Of a stretch of DNA of 54,021 nt, positions 25,137 to 33,436 are shown in pieces; position 1 is the first letter of the stretch, and every line of letters starts with the position of its first letter. The notes beneath the pieces are model-generated. The model ran no database searches and was not told the DNA's origin. It saw only the letters and a list, made by a program, of their open reading frames with translations. Position numbers and translations under genes: made by a program. Where the stretch lies: the NCBI GenBank assembly GCA_938034385.1, contig CALHLC010000021.1:1-54021 (forward strand). The letters are read 5' to 3'. Source of the stretch: an uncultured Bacteriovoracaceae bacterium. GTDB lineage: Bacteria > Bdellovibrionota > Bacteriovoracia > Bacteriovoracales > Bacteriovoracaceae.

Positions 25137-25976
25137 TTAAGAAAACCGACTCTCTTGCTTGGTTTTTGTGAGTTTTCTTTGATTTAAAACATTACTCATT
25201 TCTATAACGATTTGATCAAGAGATTTCTCTGTTACATTGAAAACAGGCCATATAGGATTCTCTTTAAAAAGCTTATTAGAGGCCTCTAATTGCGTTTGAA
25301 CAAAGCTTAGGTCAGAGTAGTTCTTGGAATATACTTCTTTTGCTTTCATTCTATTTTTACGAATTTCGGCTAATCTTTCAGCATCTATTGTAAGACATAA
25401 TATTTTTTTCTGATCAATTCCTGCAAAGAGCTCTTTTAGATTTAAATTATCGTTAATAGTAATATTAATAACTCTATACCCTTCGGTTGCCAAAAATAGG
25501 GAAAGAGGAGTCTTTGAAGTACCTGAGATACCAAGTAGGATAATATCTGCTTCGCTAAAATCTTGAGTTGAAATATTCTCATCATTTCTAAGAGTAAACT
25601 CTATGGCCTCAATTTTTTTAAAATAAGCATCATCTAGTCGGTTGTTAAGTAGGCCAGGAATATAATTGGGTTCTCGATTCAAAACAGTCGAGAATTGTTG
25701 AATCAATGATCCAAGTAGATCTACAACATTTAAGGATTGAGTGTTATCTACAATATGCTTTCTTAATTTTAAGTCAACAAAAGTAAACGGAATAATATCA
25801 TGATGAATAGAAGCTTCTAATAATATTTGATCAAGCTCTTCTATATTTCGAATATTGTTTCTGACCTCGAGTTCGTAGTCTAAGTCTTGATATTGAGGAA
25901 TGATTGAGTTTATTAAGTTTTTTCCTGTTTTGCCTGTACCATCAGATAAAAGTAAGATTTTAATTTTATTATTCAT
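25137..25976 (-). CDS. ppsR: PEP synthase regulatory kinase/pyrophosphorylase (PSRP, DUF299)
   Basis: A 279-residue bifunctional regulatory enzyme family. Members phosphorylate a Thr in phosphoenolpyruvate synthase or pyruvate phosphate dikinase using ADP, and remove it by phosphorolysis. N-terminal LLLSDGTGKTG matches the family start, and the P-loop-like GISGTSKTPLSLFLATEGY matches GVSRTSKTPxSxxLA, but the usual Arg is Gly here. The C-terminal YSDLSFVQTQLEAS and NVTEKSLDQI are typical. No ppsA or ppdK target gene lies in the window. It overlaps miaA by eight bases and is the last gene of the mutL-miaA-ppsR run. Confidence 0.88.
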   Translation of the reverse strand: MNNKIKILLLSDGTGKTGKNLINSIIPQYQDLDYELEVRNNIRNIEELDQILLEASIHHDIIPFTFVDLKLRKHIVDNTQSLNVVDLLGSLIQQFSTVLNREPNYIPGLLNNRLDDAYFKKIEAIEFTLRNDENISTQDFSEADIILLGISGTSKTPLSLFLATEGYRVINITINDNLNLKELFAGIDQKKILCLTIDAERLAEIRKNRMKAKEVYSKNYSDLSFVQTQLEASNKLFKENPIWPVFNVTEKSLDQIVIEMSNVLNQRKLTKTKQESRFS

Positions 25977-26910
25977 AGATAAATTCTTTAATTGTTGAGG
26001 TTATTTTTTCTCGCTCTTGTAGTGGATTAAATTCTAATTTTTCTTTTTTATTAAACCAAGTTCTTTGTGATTTTGCTAATTGCCTAGTACTTATATTAAT
26101 TCTTTCTATACATTCATCAATTGAATATTCTTTGTTTAAATAGGAGATGATCTCTTTATAACCAATGGATTTTAATGGCTTAGGAAGATTTGGATATTTT
26201 TTAATTAAATACTCCACCTCTTTAATCAGTCCAGCATTGATCATATTTTTAACTCTAGATGAGATAATTTCTAAATGCTGCTCCTTAGGAGGATTTAGAT
26301 AAATATTTAATACATCCCATTTGTGGATATGAGAGTTCCAATTATCTTTCAACTCGTTTTGTTTATCTTTTTTACTCCTTTGGGAGCTAAGTTTATTACC
26401 AGTTAACCAAAAGTACTCTAAAGCACGACGAATTCTATAATGATCATTTTCATGATAACGAGTTAGACTTTCAGGGTCATGTTGTTTTAGTTGTAATACG
26501 AACTCATTGATTCCACTTTCTTGGTAGAGGTGATCTGAGCGTTTTCTAATTTCAGGGTCACTAGGAGGAGATTCGTACATTCCCTGAATTAATGCTTGAA
26601 TATAAAATCCACTTCCTCCGACTATAAAGGGAGTTTTATTTTTATCTAGGATATTATTGATCGTAGTGGTGGCATGCAACATATAATCATGAGCATTGAG
26701 AGGGTTATCAATATGTCTTGTAGAAACGAAGTGATGAGTAATATTTTCCATTTCTTCTTTTGAAGGTTTGGCTGTTCCTATATCCATTTCTTTATAAAAT
26801 AATAGTGAATCGCAATTCACAATTTCTCCGTTGAACCTCTTGGCTGCATCTATAGAGATAGATGTTTTTCCACTAGCAGTGGGACCAGAAATTATAATTA
26901 CAGGTCTCAT
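25969..26910 (-). CDS. miaA: tRNA dimethylallyltransferase MiaA
   Basis: A 313-residue enzyme transferring a dimethylallyl group to N6 of A37 in tRNAs reading codons beginning with U. The P-loop GPTASGKTS, NCDSLLFYKEMDIGTAKPS and the central FIVGGSGFYIQALIQG are diagnostic; the C-terminal half contains KSIGYKE and TRQLAKSQRTWF. I choose the ATG at 26910 rather than a TTG two codons earlier, because it overlaps the mutL stop as TAATG, a normal coupling arrangement. It overlaps ppsR by eight bases. The mutL-miaA order is conserved in many proteobacteria. Confidence 0.96.
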   Translation of the reverse strand: MRPVIIISGPTASGKTSISIDAAKRFNGEIVNCDSLLFYKEMDIGTAKPSKEEMENITHHFVSTRHIDNPLNAHDYMLHATTTINNILDKNKTPFIVGGSGFYIQALIQGMYESPPSDPEIRKRSDHLYQESGINEFVLQLKQHDPESLTRYHENDHYRIRRALEYFWLTGNKLSSQRSKKDKQNELKDNWNSHIHKWDVLNIYLNPPKEQHLEIISSRVKNMINAGLIKEVEYLIKKYPNLPKPLKSIGYKEIISYLNKEYSIDECIERINISTRQLAKSQRTWFNKKEKLEFNPLQEREKITSTIKEFIYE

Positions 26911-28466
26911 TAGCAAAAATGTTGTTGAAGTTGCTCAGATGAAATTGGATGTAAAGTCAGTTCTGAAATATCAGTTTGGTTTAAAAAGTATTGAAGTTCA
27001 TTATTTGAAATAAATGTATTTAAGAAGGCATTTTCAAATGTATCGCTTACAAGGCCAGTTAAAATTGATTGAAAATTAAAATAGCTCAATAAATCAGGCA
27101 AAGCTTTAATAATAGTATCGTTATTTAAATGTTGAGTTTCAAACCCCCATTTTTTTCCAAGATCTTCTTCTATGGTTACGCTTATGGGTTCACTGACTAA
27201 TAGAGGAATTAATTCAAATGAGTTTTTTTCAAGTCTAGCTTGTATGAATTTTTGTAATGATTTTTTAGTTAAAATAAAAACTTTTCTTTCTTTTTCAATG
27301 AGAAAAAGGTCATTGTCTGACCATGAATAGATCACTTTATAAAACTCTTGTTTCGCAAAAACCTCCAAATGAGACTTTGGATTTGAACTTTGATCATTGA
27401 ATTGAAAAGTATTCTGAGTATGATCAGAGTTATGAATTGGACTTTGGCTAATTGAACTTTTTATAGGATCCATAGCAGGTTGTCTATATTCAGTTTTTTC
27501 AAGTATTTGTTTGAGAGTATTTGAAACCAGAGAGGTGATGACAGATTGCTGGAAGAATAAAATACTAGTTTTTTTAGGGTGAATATTTACATCTATTTTA
27601 TGACTTGGGACATTTAGAAAAACTAACCAATCTACATTTTTATCATGGCCAGCATTAAGAAGAGTAAACATCATTGTATTTTTTATTTTCTCATCTAATA
27701 CTATTCGACCATTTACTAAAATAAATTGTTTAGGTCTTGACTTTGCTAGTCTTGATATAAAAATCTCAGTAGTGACGTCTTCATATTGAGAAGCTTTAGT
27801 TTTTAAATCCTCACTACTTAATTTAAGGACCTTTTCGATACGTTTTTGTAGAGTAGTCGCTTTAAAAGAAGTTTTGTCTTTGTCGTCAAATTTCAGGTGA
27901 AAAGAAATATTAGGGTAAGTTAATAAAAAACCATTGAAGATTTTAACAATATCATTTTTTTGCTTAGATTTGGAATGTAAAAATTTATGTCTAACAGGAG
28001 TATTAAAAAAAAGATCTTTAATAATAAGCTGAGTTCCAGTTTTAGAAGGAGTCTTTTTAGATTTTTCATGAATAAGAATAGACTCAGCTTTAATCTGAAA
28101 CTGAGTTGTTTCAACTGTAGTGCTTGTGATACATTTCACATCAGCAACACTTGATAAGCTTGCCAGTGCTTCTCCTCGAAATCCAAGTGTATTTAAATGA
28201 TAAAGGTCTTTAAAAGTTTCTAGTTTACTTGTGGCATGCCGTGAAAAGGCCAGTGGTAAATCTTTAAAGTGAATTCCAAATCCATTGTCTTTAATATTAA
28301 TTTGATCTATCCCATTATTGATAAGCTCTAGAGTAATCTCATTGGCTCCAGCATCTATAGAGTTTTCAATTAATTCTTTAACAATCCCTGCAGGAGAGTC
28401 TATAACCTCACCGGCCTTAATTTGATTAATTACTGATTCTTCTAATAATTGAATGTTTTTTTGCAC
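26910..28466 (-). CDS. mutL: DNA mismatch repair protein MutL
   Basis: A 518-residue MutL. The GHKL ATPase has GEVIDSPAGIVKELIENSIDAGA, DNGFGI and GFRGEALASLSSV; the transducer domain (about 215-335) includes NVPSHKIDVNIHPKK. The C-terminal dimerisation region (370-518) is short and shows no DQHA(x)2E(x)4E endonuclease motif, so this is likely a non-nicking MutL like that of E. coli. No MutH or MutS gene is visible in the window. The start codon is GTG, six bases behind a TATAAT on its own strand (28473-28478), with no ribosome site. It may therefore be leaderless or coupled to upstream transcription. It leads miaA and ppsR. Confidence 0.95.
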   Translation of the reverse strand: MQKNIQLLEESVINQIKAGEVIDSPAGIVKELIENSIDAGANEITLELINNGIDQINIKDNGFGIHFKDLPLAFSRHATSKLETFKDLYHLNTLGFRGEALASLSSVADVKCITSTTVETTQFQIKAESILIHEKSKKTPSKTGTQLIIKDLFFNTPVRHKFLHSKSKQKNDIVKIFNGFLLTYPNISFHLKFDDKDKTSFKATTLQKRIEKVLKLSSEDLKTKASQYEDVTTEIFISRLAKSRPKQFILVNGRIVLDEKIKNTMMFTLLNAGHDKNVDWLVFLNVPSHKIDVNIHPKKTSILFFQQSVITSLVSNTLKQILEKTEYRQPAMDPIKSSISQSPIHNSDHTQNTFQFNDQSSNPKSHLEVFAKQEFYKVIYSWSDNDLFLIEKERKVFILTKKSLQKFIQARLEKNSFELIPLLVSEPISVTIEEDLGKKWGFETQHLNNDTIIKALPDLLSYFNFQSILTGLVSDTFENAFLNTFISNNELQYFLNQTDISELTLHPISSEQLQQHFC

Positions 28467-28472
28467 AGGGTA

Positions 28473-28478
28473 ATTATA
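28473..28478 (-). promoter_or_regulatory. mutL: -10 box just before the mutL start
   Basis: TATAAT on the minus strand lies six bases before the GTG start of mutL. A transcript starting about seven bases after the box would begin at the start codon. The -35 region is weak (TTCTTA at 17 bases spacing). Confidence 0.35.
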
Positions 28479-28494
28479 GCGAAGGTGTTGCTAT

Positions 28495-29427
28495 TTAAGA
28501 AGGATCTTTATAGAAACTTACTTGATTTCGTCCATTTTTCTTGGAAATATAAACAGCACTGTCAGCGCGTTTAAAGAGGTCTGTTCCATCTTCTACGCCC
28601 TTTCTATAATCAGCTACGCCAATCGAGGCAAATACTGGAAGTCTTTTATTATCATATCTAAACTCATGATTTTCTATCATTTTTCTGATTCTTTCAGCGA
28701 TCTCAAATCCTTGCTTTAAATTGGTTTTAGGCAATAAAATAACAAATTCCTCTCCACCATATCTAGCAAAAGTATCGATGTCTCTGATTCCATGCAGTCT
28801 GATCACTTGAGCTACTTCTCTAAGAACATAATCTCCTGCATCGTGTCCAAAATTATCATTTAAAGATTTGAAGTGATCCAAATCAAAAACTAATAAAGTA
28901 AGTGGATCACCTGTGACCTTAGATTTTTTTACTTCCAAACCACAAGCATTATTAAAATACATTTTATTAAAGCATTTTGTGAGGCCATCAGTATTAGCTT
29001 CTCGGTGGAGTTTGTCGTAAGCAAGTCTTTCAGAATCTCCCTTGGGAATAAATTTAAAGGCCATGGTTCCAACTTTTACCATATCACCTTTTTTTAATAT
29101 TCTTGGATCGATGACTTGTTCATTATTTACAAATGTTCCATTACTTGAACCAAGATCTTGAATAGTACAACTTGCTTGAATTTTATTAATGTCTTTTGTT
29201 TTTATTTGGAAATGTTTTCTTGATATACCTTGAAAATCTAGAGTTACTCCGTTGCCTGGACTTCTTCCAAAATTTAATACACCTTCGTTTAAATCAAAAA
29301 TTGTTCCATTTAAATCTCCGCCAACAACAACAAGACAGGCAACACTTTTCTTGGCTTCGTTGTCAGTTGTATTCAAAGCTTCATGAATATCCGTAATCAA
29401 GACGGTTGAATTTTTATCTTCAGACAT
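28495..29427 (-). CDS. Diguanylate cyclase with N-terminal FHA domain
   Basis: A 310-residue cytoplasmic c-di-GMP synthase. The FHA domain (about 48-105) contains NFGRSPGNG, ISRKHFQI and the SSNGTFVNN loop, so it should bind phosphothreonine. The GGDEF domain has FDLDHFK metal residues, the active-site signature GGEEF (224-228), and the inhibitory site RDID (215-218) five residues before it, which implies product feedback. Control by a Ser/Thr kinase through the FHA domain is known for similar proteins of this group, and kinase genes are in the window. A PilZ protein gene lies 2.6 kb away. The ATG lacks a ribosome site and sits six bases behind a -10 box. Confidence 0.94.
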   Translation of the reverse strand: MSEDKNSTVLITDIHEALNTTDNEAKKSVACLVVVGGDLNGTIFDLNEGVLNFGRSPGNGVTLDFQGISRKHFQIKTKDINKIQASCTIQDLGSSNGTFVNNEQVIDPRILKKGDMVKVGTMAFKFIPKGDSERLAYDKLHREANTDGLTKCFNKMYFNNACGLEVKKSKVTGDPLTLLVFDLDHFKSLNDNFGHDAGDYVLREVAQVIRLHGIRDIDTFARYGGEEFVILLPKTNLKQGFEIAERIRKMIENHEFRYDNKRLPVFASIGVADYRKGVEDGTDLFKRADSAVYISKKNGRNQVSFYKDPS

Positions 29428-29433
29428 AGACTT

Positions 29434-29462
29434 ATTTTATAAAGCTATTGAACCTTACACAA
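29434..29462 (-). promoter_or_regulatory. Promoter positioned for a leaderless diguanylate cyclase mRNA
   Basis: On the minus strand TTGTGT (29462-29457), a 17-base spacer and TAAAAT (29439-29434) precede the ATG at 29427 by six bases. The expected transcription start coincides with the start codon, and no Shine-Dalgarno sequence is present, so the message may be leaderless. Confidence 0.45.
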
Positions 29463-29478
29463 GGGCGGTAGAGATTGA

Positions 29479-30714
29479 TTAGCTGTGAATATTTTTTAAT
29501 TGCTCTAGACAAAGTTGTTTACTCAGCTCAACTCCAGGCTGATTAAAGGGGTCAAGCTCGGCCAAATGCCCCACCATAACAGTGAGCGTTTCCATGAAGA
29601 GCATAAGGTAGGTGAGTCCATGCTCATCTAGTAAAGGAATTTTCAGCGTTATATGAGGAAGCTTCTGGTCATCTAGTGCCGATTTAACTCCTTGAAGGTG
29701 AGAATTCATAATTTTTTGAAACTCTAAATTAGTAGAGTGATTTAGTTTTTGACTGCCGAGATTGTCTGAAATTTTTAAGGAATTTTTTGAGTTTTCAATT
29801 TTAATAAATACAAAAAATTTATTTTTTGGGCCTTCGATAAATAATTGAAGTTGAGAGTGCTGTCCAGTTGTTCCATAGGATAAGACTGGGGTTAGACCAA
29901 AGGATTTACCATTTGTTTTTTTCCCTAAGCTTTCGGCCCATAATTGAACAAACCAATCACCAAAAGATCTTAATTTGCTAGAGTAGGGCATGAGTACAGT
30001 TTCATCAATTCCACTTTTATATTGTTCTAATAAGATTAAGCTAATTTTTGAAATTTGGTCACCAAGCTCATATTGAAGGTCAGACTTGAAACTTTTTTGA
30101 GCACTAATAAAAGTGTCAATTGAAATATTTGTAAAGCTTGCAGGAAAATACCCAACATTACTTAAAACACAGAATCTACCACCAAGGGTGGAAGGGAAAT
30201 CAAGAATAGGAATGTCCCATTTTTTAGAAAGATTCCATAGAAAACTATTAGCTTCAGTACAACTGGCTAGGTAATTTTTCTTTTCATAGTTTGGAGAAAT
30301 ATTTTTTGCTAAGTATTCATCAACTAAAGATAACAGAAGCATTGTTTCATGAGTTCCACCAGATTTAGAAACAATATAAAAAAGTGATTCTTTTGGATCA
30401 ATTTGTTTGAAAATATCACTAATATCATCGGGATCTATATTGTTTAAATAGAAAAATTTAATATCTTGAAGATCATGAAGAGAATTTAATATTGCTTCTG
30501 TTCCTAAAGAGCTTCCACCAAGACCAATATGTACAAAATATTTTTTATGACTAAATTTATTTTTTAATAATTGGGTCAGTTGGTGATCATGAACTTGATT
30601 TAGGTAATCAGATTTTTGATCTGATGTAATAAAACTATCTAAAAAAGTTTTTTGCTTTGAAATTTCTTCATTTTTGGGAAGAGATAAGACTTTAGAGTAT
30701 TCAATAGATATCAT
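29479..30714 (-). CDS. pgi: Glucose-6-phosphate isomerase
   Basis: A 411-residue Pgi, interconverting glucose-6-phosphate and fructose-6-phosphate. It is shorter than the 549-residue E. coli enzyme but within the range of compact bacterial forms. The SIS-fold signatures are HIGLGGSSLGTEAI, IVSKSGGTHETM and GGRFCVLSNVGYFPASF; the C-terminal part has LDEHGLTYLMLFMETLTVM and PFNQPGVELSK. It overlaps the upstream acyl-CoA dehydrogenase as ATGA, so the two are translationally coupled, although there is no obvious metabolic reason. Confidence 0.95.
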   Translation of the reverse strand: MISIEYSKVLSLPKNEEISKQKTFLDSFITSDQKSDYLNQVHDHQLTQLLKNKFSHKKYFVHIGLGGSSLGTEAILNSLHDLQDIKFFYLNNIDPDDISDIFKQIDPKESLFYIVSKSGGTHETMLLLSLVDEYLAKNISPNYEKKNYLASCTEANSFLWNLSKKWDIPILDFPSTLGGRFCVLSNVGYFPASFTNISIDTFISAQKSFKSDLQYELGDQISKISLILLEQYKSGIDETVLMPYSSKLRSFGDWFVQLWAESLGKKTNGKSFGLTPVLSYGTTGQHSQLQLFIEGPKNKFFVFIKIENSKNSLKISDNLGSQKLNHSTNLEFQKIMNSHLQGVKSALDDQKLPHITLKIPLLDEHGLTYLMLFMETLTVMVGHLAELDPFNQPGVELSKQLCLEQLKNIHS

Positions 30715-31841
30715 GAGTATTGCTTTTTTATTTCTCGTCCAATAATAACTTTTTGGATTTGATTTGTTCCTTCAACAATTTGTAAAACTTTAGCATCTCT
30801 CATAAATCTTTCAGTAGGGTATTCACTAGTATAGCCAACTCCACCTAAAATTTGTACTGCATCAGTAGTTACTTTCATAGCAGTATCTGTAGCTTTAAGT
30901 TTTGCCATAGCAGCAAGCTTTCTATCAATCTTGCCTTCATCAAAGTTTACAGCAGCTTGATTGACAAGGTATCTACTGGCTTCAATTTCTGTTGCACAAT
31001 CAGCAATCATAAATTGAAGTCCTTGGAAGTCATAAATAGGTTGTTCAAATTGTTTTCTATCAAGAGCGTATTTTACGGCAACTTCTAAAGCTCTGTCACT
31101 TAGGCCAAGAGCTACTGCACCAATAGTTACTCGTCCTCGGTTGAGAGCCTCAAGGGCGATCTTGAATCCACTTCCTTCAGTTGATAAAAGATTTTCCTTT
31201 GGAACGAAACAATTTTCAAAAATTAATTCTCTAGTAGGGCTTACTTTCCAGCCCATTTTCTTTTCTTTTTTTCCATAAGTGAAGCCATCCATACCATCTT
31301 GGAGGATAAAAGCTGAGATTCCTTTTGCTCCAGCCTCGCCGGTTCTTGCCATAACTATATAGGTCTTGGCCTCCCCACCTGAGGTGATCCACATTTTGGA
31401 TCCGTTTAAGATATAGCCACCATCTGATTTTTTAGCAGTTGTTTTTAATGAAGCAGCATCTGAACCAGAATGAGATTCTGACAAGGCAAATGCAGCTATT
31501 TCTTTTCCACTTGTTAACTCTGGAAGATATTTCTTTTTTTGATCATCATTTCCAAAAGTTTGAATAATTGATTGGGCCATGACAGAGACACTTAAAGTTA
31601 CAGCGTATGAGACTGAATACTGAGCGAGTGTTGCAAGTACTGGACAAAAGCTTTGATAATCTAGATTTGCTCCTCCGAAAGTATCATCAATTGTGAAACC
31701 GGTTAGTCCTAATTCTCCTAGGCCTTGGTAGATTTCTTTTTTGAAGATTCCTTGCTCATCATCGGTTTCGATGTGAGGTTCTATTGTGTTTTGGCAGTAT
31801 TTTTTGATTTGATTGGATATTTGAGATTGGAAGTTAGTCAT
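30711..31841 (-). CDS. Acyl-CoA dehydrogenase
   Basis: A 376-residue FAD enzyme performing the first oxidation of fatty-acyl-CoA beta-oxidation. Helical N-terminal domain, FAD-binding FALSESHSGSDAASL and MWITSGGEA, and the C-terminal catalytic base Glu357 in QIVEGTNQIQ, placing it with short/medium-chain (butyryl-CoA) dehydrogenases rather than the isovaleryl type. Other family marks: YALDRKQFEQPI, ILGGVGYTSEYPTER. It is the first gene of a minus-strand run, with AAGGA 11 bases before the ATG. Electron-transfer flavoprotein genes are not in the window. The overlap with pgi is four bases. Confidence 0.95.
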   Translation of the reverse strand: MTNFQSQISNQIKKYCQNTIEPHIETDDEQGIFKKEIYQGLGELGLTGFTIDDTFGGANLDYQSFCPVLATLAQYSVSYAVTLSVSVMAQSIIQTFGNDDQKKKYLPELTSGKEIAAFALSESHSGSDAASLKTTAKKSDGGYILNGSKMWITSGGEAKTYIVMARTGEAGAKGISAFILQDGMDGFTYGKKEKKMGWKVSPTRELIFENCFVPKENLLSTEGSGFKIALEALNRGRVTIGAVALGLSDRALEVAVKYALDRKQFEQPIYDFQGLQFMIADCATEIEASRYLVNQAAVNFDEGKIDRKLAAMAKLKATDTAMKVTTDAVQILGGVGYTSEYPTERFMRDAKVLQIVEGTNQIQKVIIGREIKKQYS

Positions 31842-32029
31842 TAGTAAGTCGATCCTTAATTTAGTATTTTTTCAGTAAAATAGCACTTAATAGAAGAAAC
31901 GTCGAAAATAGAAGTATATTTAGATACAAAGATTCAATGGTTTAATACTGAATTATCTCCAATTTTATAATCTATAGGACAGAATTTCTAAAGGGACTAA
32001 AGCTTGAGGGTTTTTGTTCCGAATGGATT

Positions 32030-33436
32030 ATGATGCAAAACCGGAAAATTATTAGATCTCATCATTGTCTTGCTAATGCATTATTAGTTGCTAAGATCCA
32101 TGTAGAATCTCTTGAACATAGCTTTATTGTTGAGTTTCAAGATCTAGATTTTGCTGGTTGTTTAGTTACTTTTAATAATAATAAATTATTTCGCTATTTA
32201 AGCTCTAATATTAATCAAGAAGTAGACCTAACCTATCAATTTGGTAAAAATGGAAAAGAAATTCCAATTCAATCGAGAGTTGTGTGGGTAAGTGATAAAA
32301 GTGAGAAAGATAAGTTTTGTTGCGGTTTTGAGTTTTATTCTCAAATAGAAAATTTTGAAAGTGAAGTTTTTATAGATTCACACCCAGATTTTAAACCTAA
32401 TATAACTTCAAATGATCCATTAGATTTATACAGAAAATTACTTTTTACGATTGAAGGGATATCTCCTCAATATTTGAGATTAAAGTCTAGCTTAAGTAAT
32501 AAGCACTTGCTAAATGGTATGATCTTTACTTCCTGTACTTTAAATATATTAGATTATAGGAGTAGTAAATTAGACTTTAAAATTGTTTCTACTTCCTATG
32601 AAGCTAATGGGCAATTTAGTCTAATCATTAAACTTATCTCTCCAAGTGATTCGATCACCAAGGAATTAAGAAAATATGCTTATTCCTTCGGCAAGGTTAC
32701 GAAACATAATACTATTAGAGAAGTACTAGGCTTTGAAAAGGGTGTAAGAAACTTAATCAACTATAAGATAGTCTCTTCTGAACAAGAGTATCAAAAGGTG
32801 TTGGAATTAAGATTTGATGCATATAAACATAAAAATAAGCTTGGAAGTAAAACTACTTTAAGTGAATTTGGAACAAGTTATAAGCATGAAGGTACAATTA
32901 TTTACGGAACCCTCAATAATGAAGTTATTTGTTCATTTGAACTAATTAGCCAAAGAAGTAATGTAGATTTTTGGTTTAGAAGATGTTTAAAATTAGAGAC
33001 TATTCCTGGAGTTCCAGAGAATGAACTTCTAGAGGTTAATAAATTTTCGATCAGTCCATTATATCACCGAACTGACGTACTTTTATCGCTATTTCAACAA
33101 GTACACTTTTTCTCTCTTTTAGATGAGTGTTCAACTGGAGTTTTATCTTGTACAGATAGTTTAAAGAGTACATATATAAAAATTGGAGCAGTAGATTCGA
33201 AAATAAGGCGAAAACATCCTTCGATTGAAAATGAATTTCTAAATATAATGCTTATACCCAAAGATGTATATTTAAAGTCGGAAAATTTAAGTGCTTTTGC
33301 ATGGGCCTTCCTTTATGAGAAACAAAATGAATTAGCAATTAATTTAGGGTTTATAGAAAAAGCAAAGTTATCACTTCCAAAAAGAATAGGTATCTATGTT
33401 TTTAATAAAATAATACGGAAAAGAAATGAGTCTTAA
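32030..33436 (+). CDS. PilZ domain fused to a FeeM-like N-acyltransferase
   Basis: A 468-residue protein. The N-terminal 105 residues look like a PilZ domain: RKIIR gives the c-di-GMP motif RxxxR (Arg5, Arg9), and DLDFAG (38-43) fits DxSxxG with Asp in place of Ser. A middle segment (about 130-225) may be a second, degenerate beta barrel. Residues 240-410 resemble GNAT-fold N-acyl amino acid synthases of the FeeM/autoinducer-synthase type: EYQKVLELRFDAYKHK, then EVNKFSISPLYHR, with a central substrate strand. Such enzymes use acyl-carrier-protein thioesters to acylate amino acids. I infer c-di-GMP-gated acyl-lipid synthesis. Two adjacent ATGs are possible starts (32030, 32033) and the ribosome site is weak. 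It overlaps the next gene by 11 bp. Confidence 0.72.
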   Translation: MMQNRKIIRSHHCLANALLVAKIHVESLEHSFIVEFQDLDFAGCLVTFNNNKLFRYLSSNINQEVDLTYQFGKNGKEIPIQSRVVWVSDKSEKDKFCCGFEFYSQIENFESEVFIDSHPDFKPNITSNDPLDLYRKLLFTIEGISPQYLRLKSSLSNKHLLNGMIFTSCTLNILDYRSSKLDFKIVSTSYEANGQFSLIIKLISPSDSITKELRKYAYSFGKVTKHNTIREVLGFEKGVRNLINYKIVSSEQEYQKVLELRFDAYKHKNKLGSKTTLSEFGTSYKHEGTIIYGTLNNEVICSFELISQRSNVDFWFRRCLKLETIPGVPENELLEVNKFSISPLYHRTDVLLSLFQQVHFFSLLDECSTGVLSCTDSLKSTYIKIGAVDSKIRRKHPSIENEFLNIMLIPKDVYLKSENLSAFAWAFLYEKQNELAINLGFIEKAKLSLPKRIGIYVFNKIIRKRNES

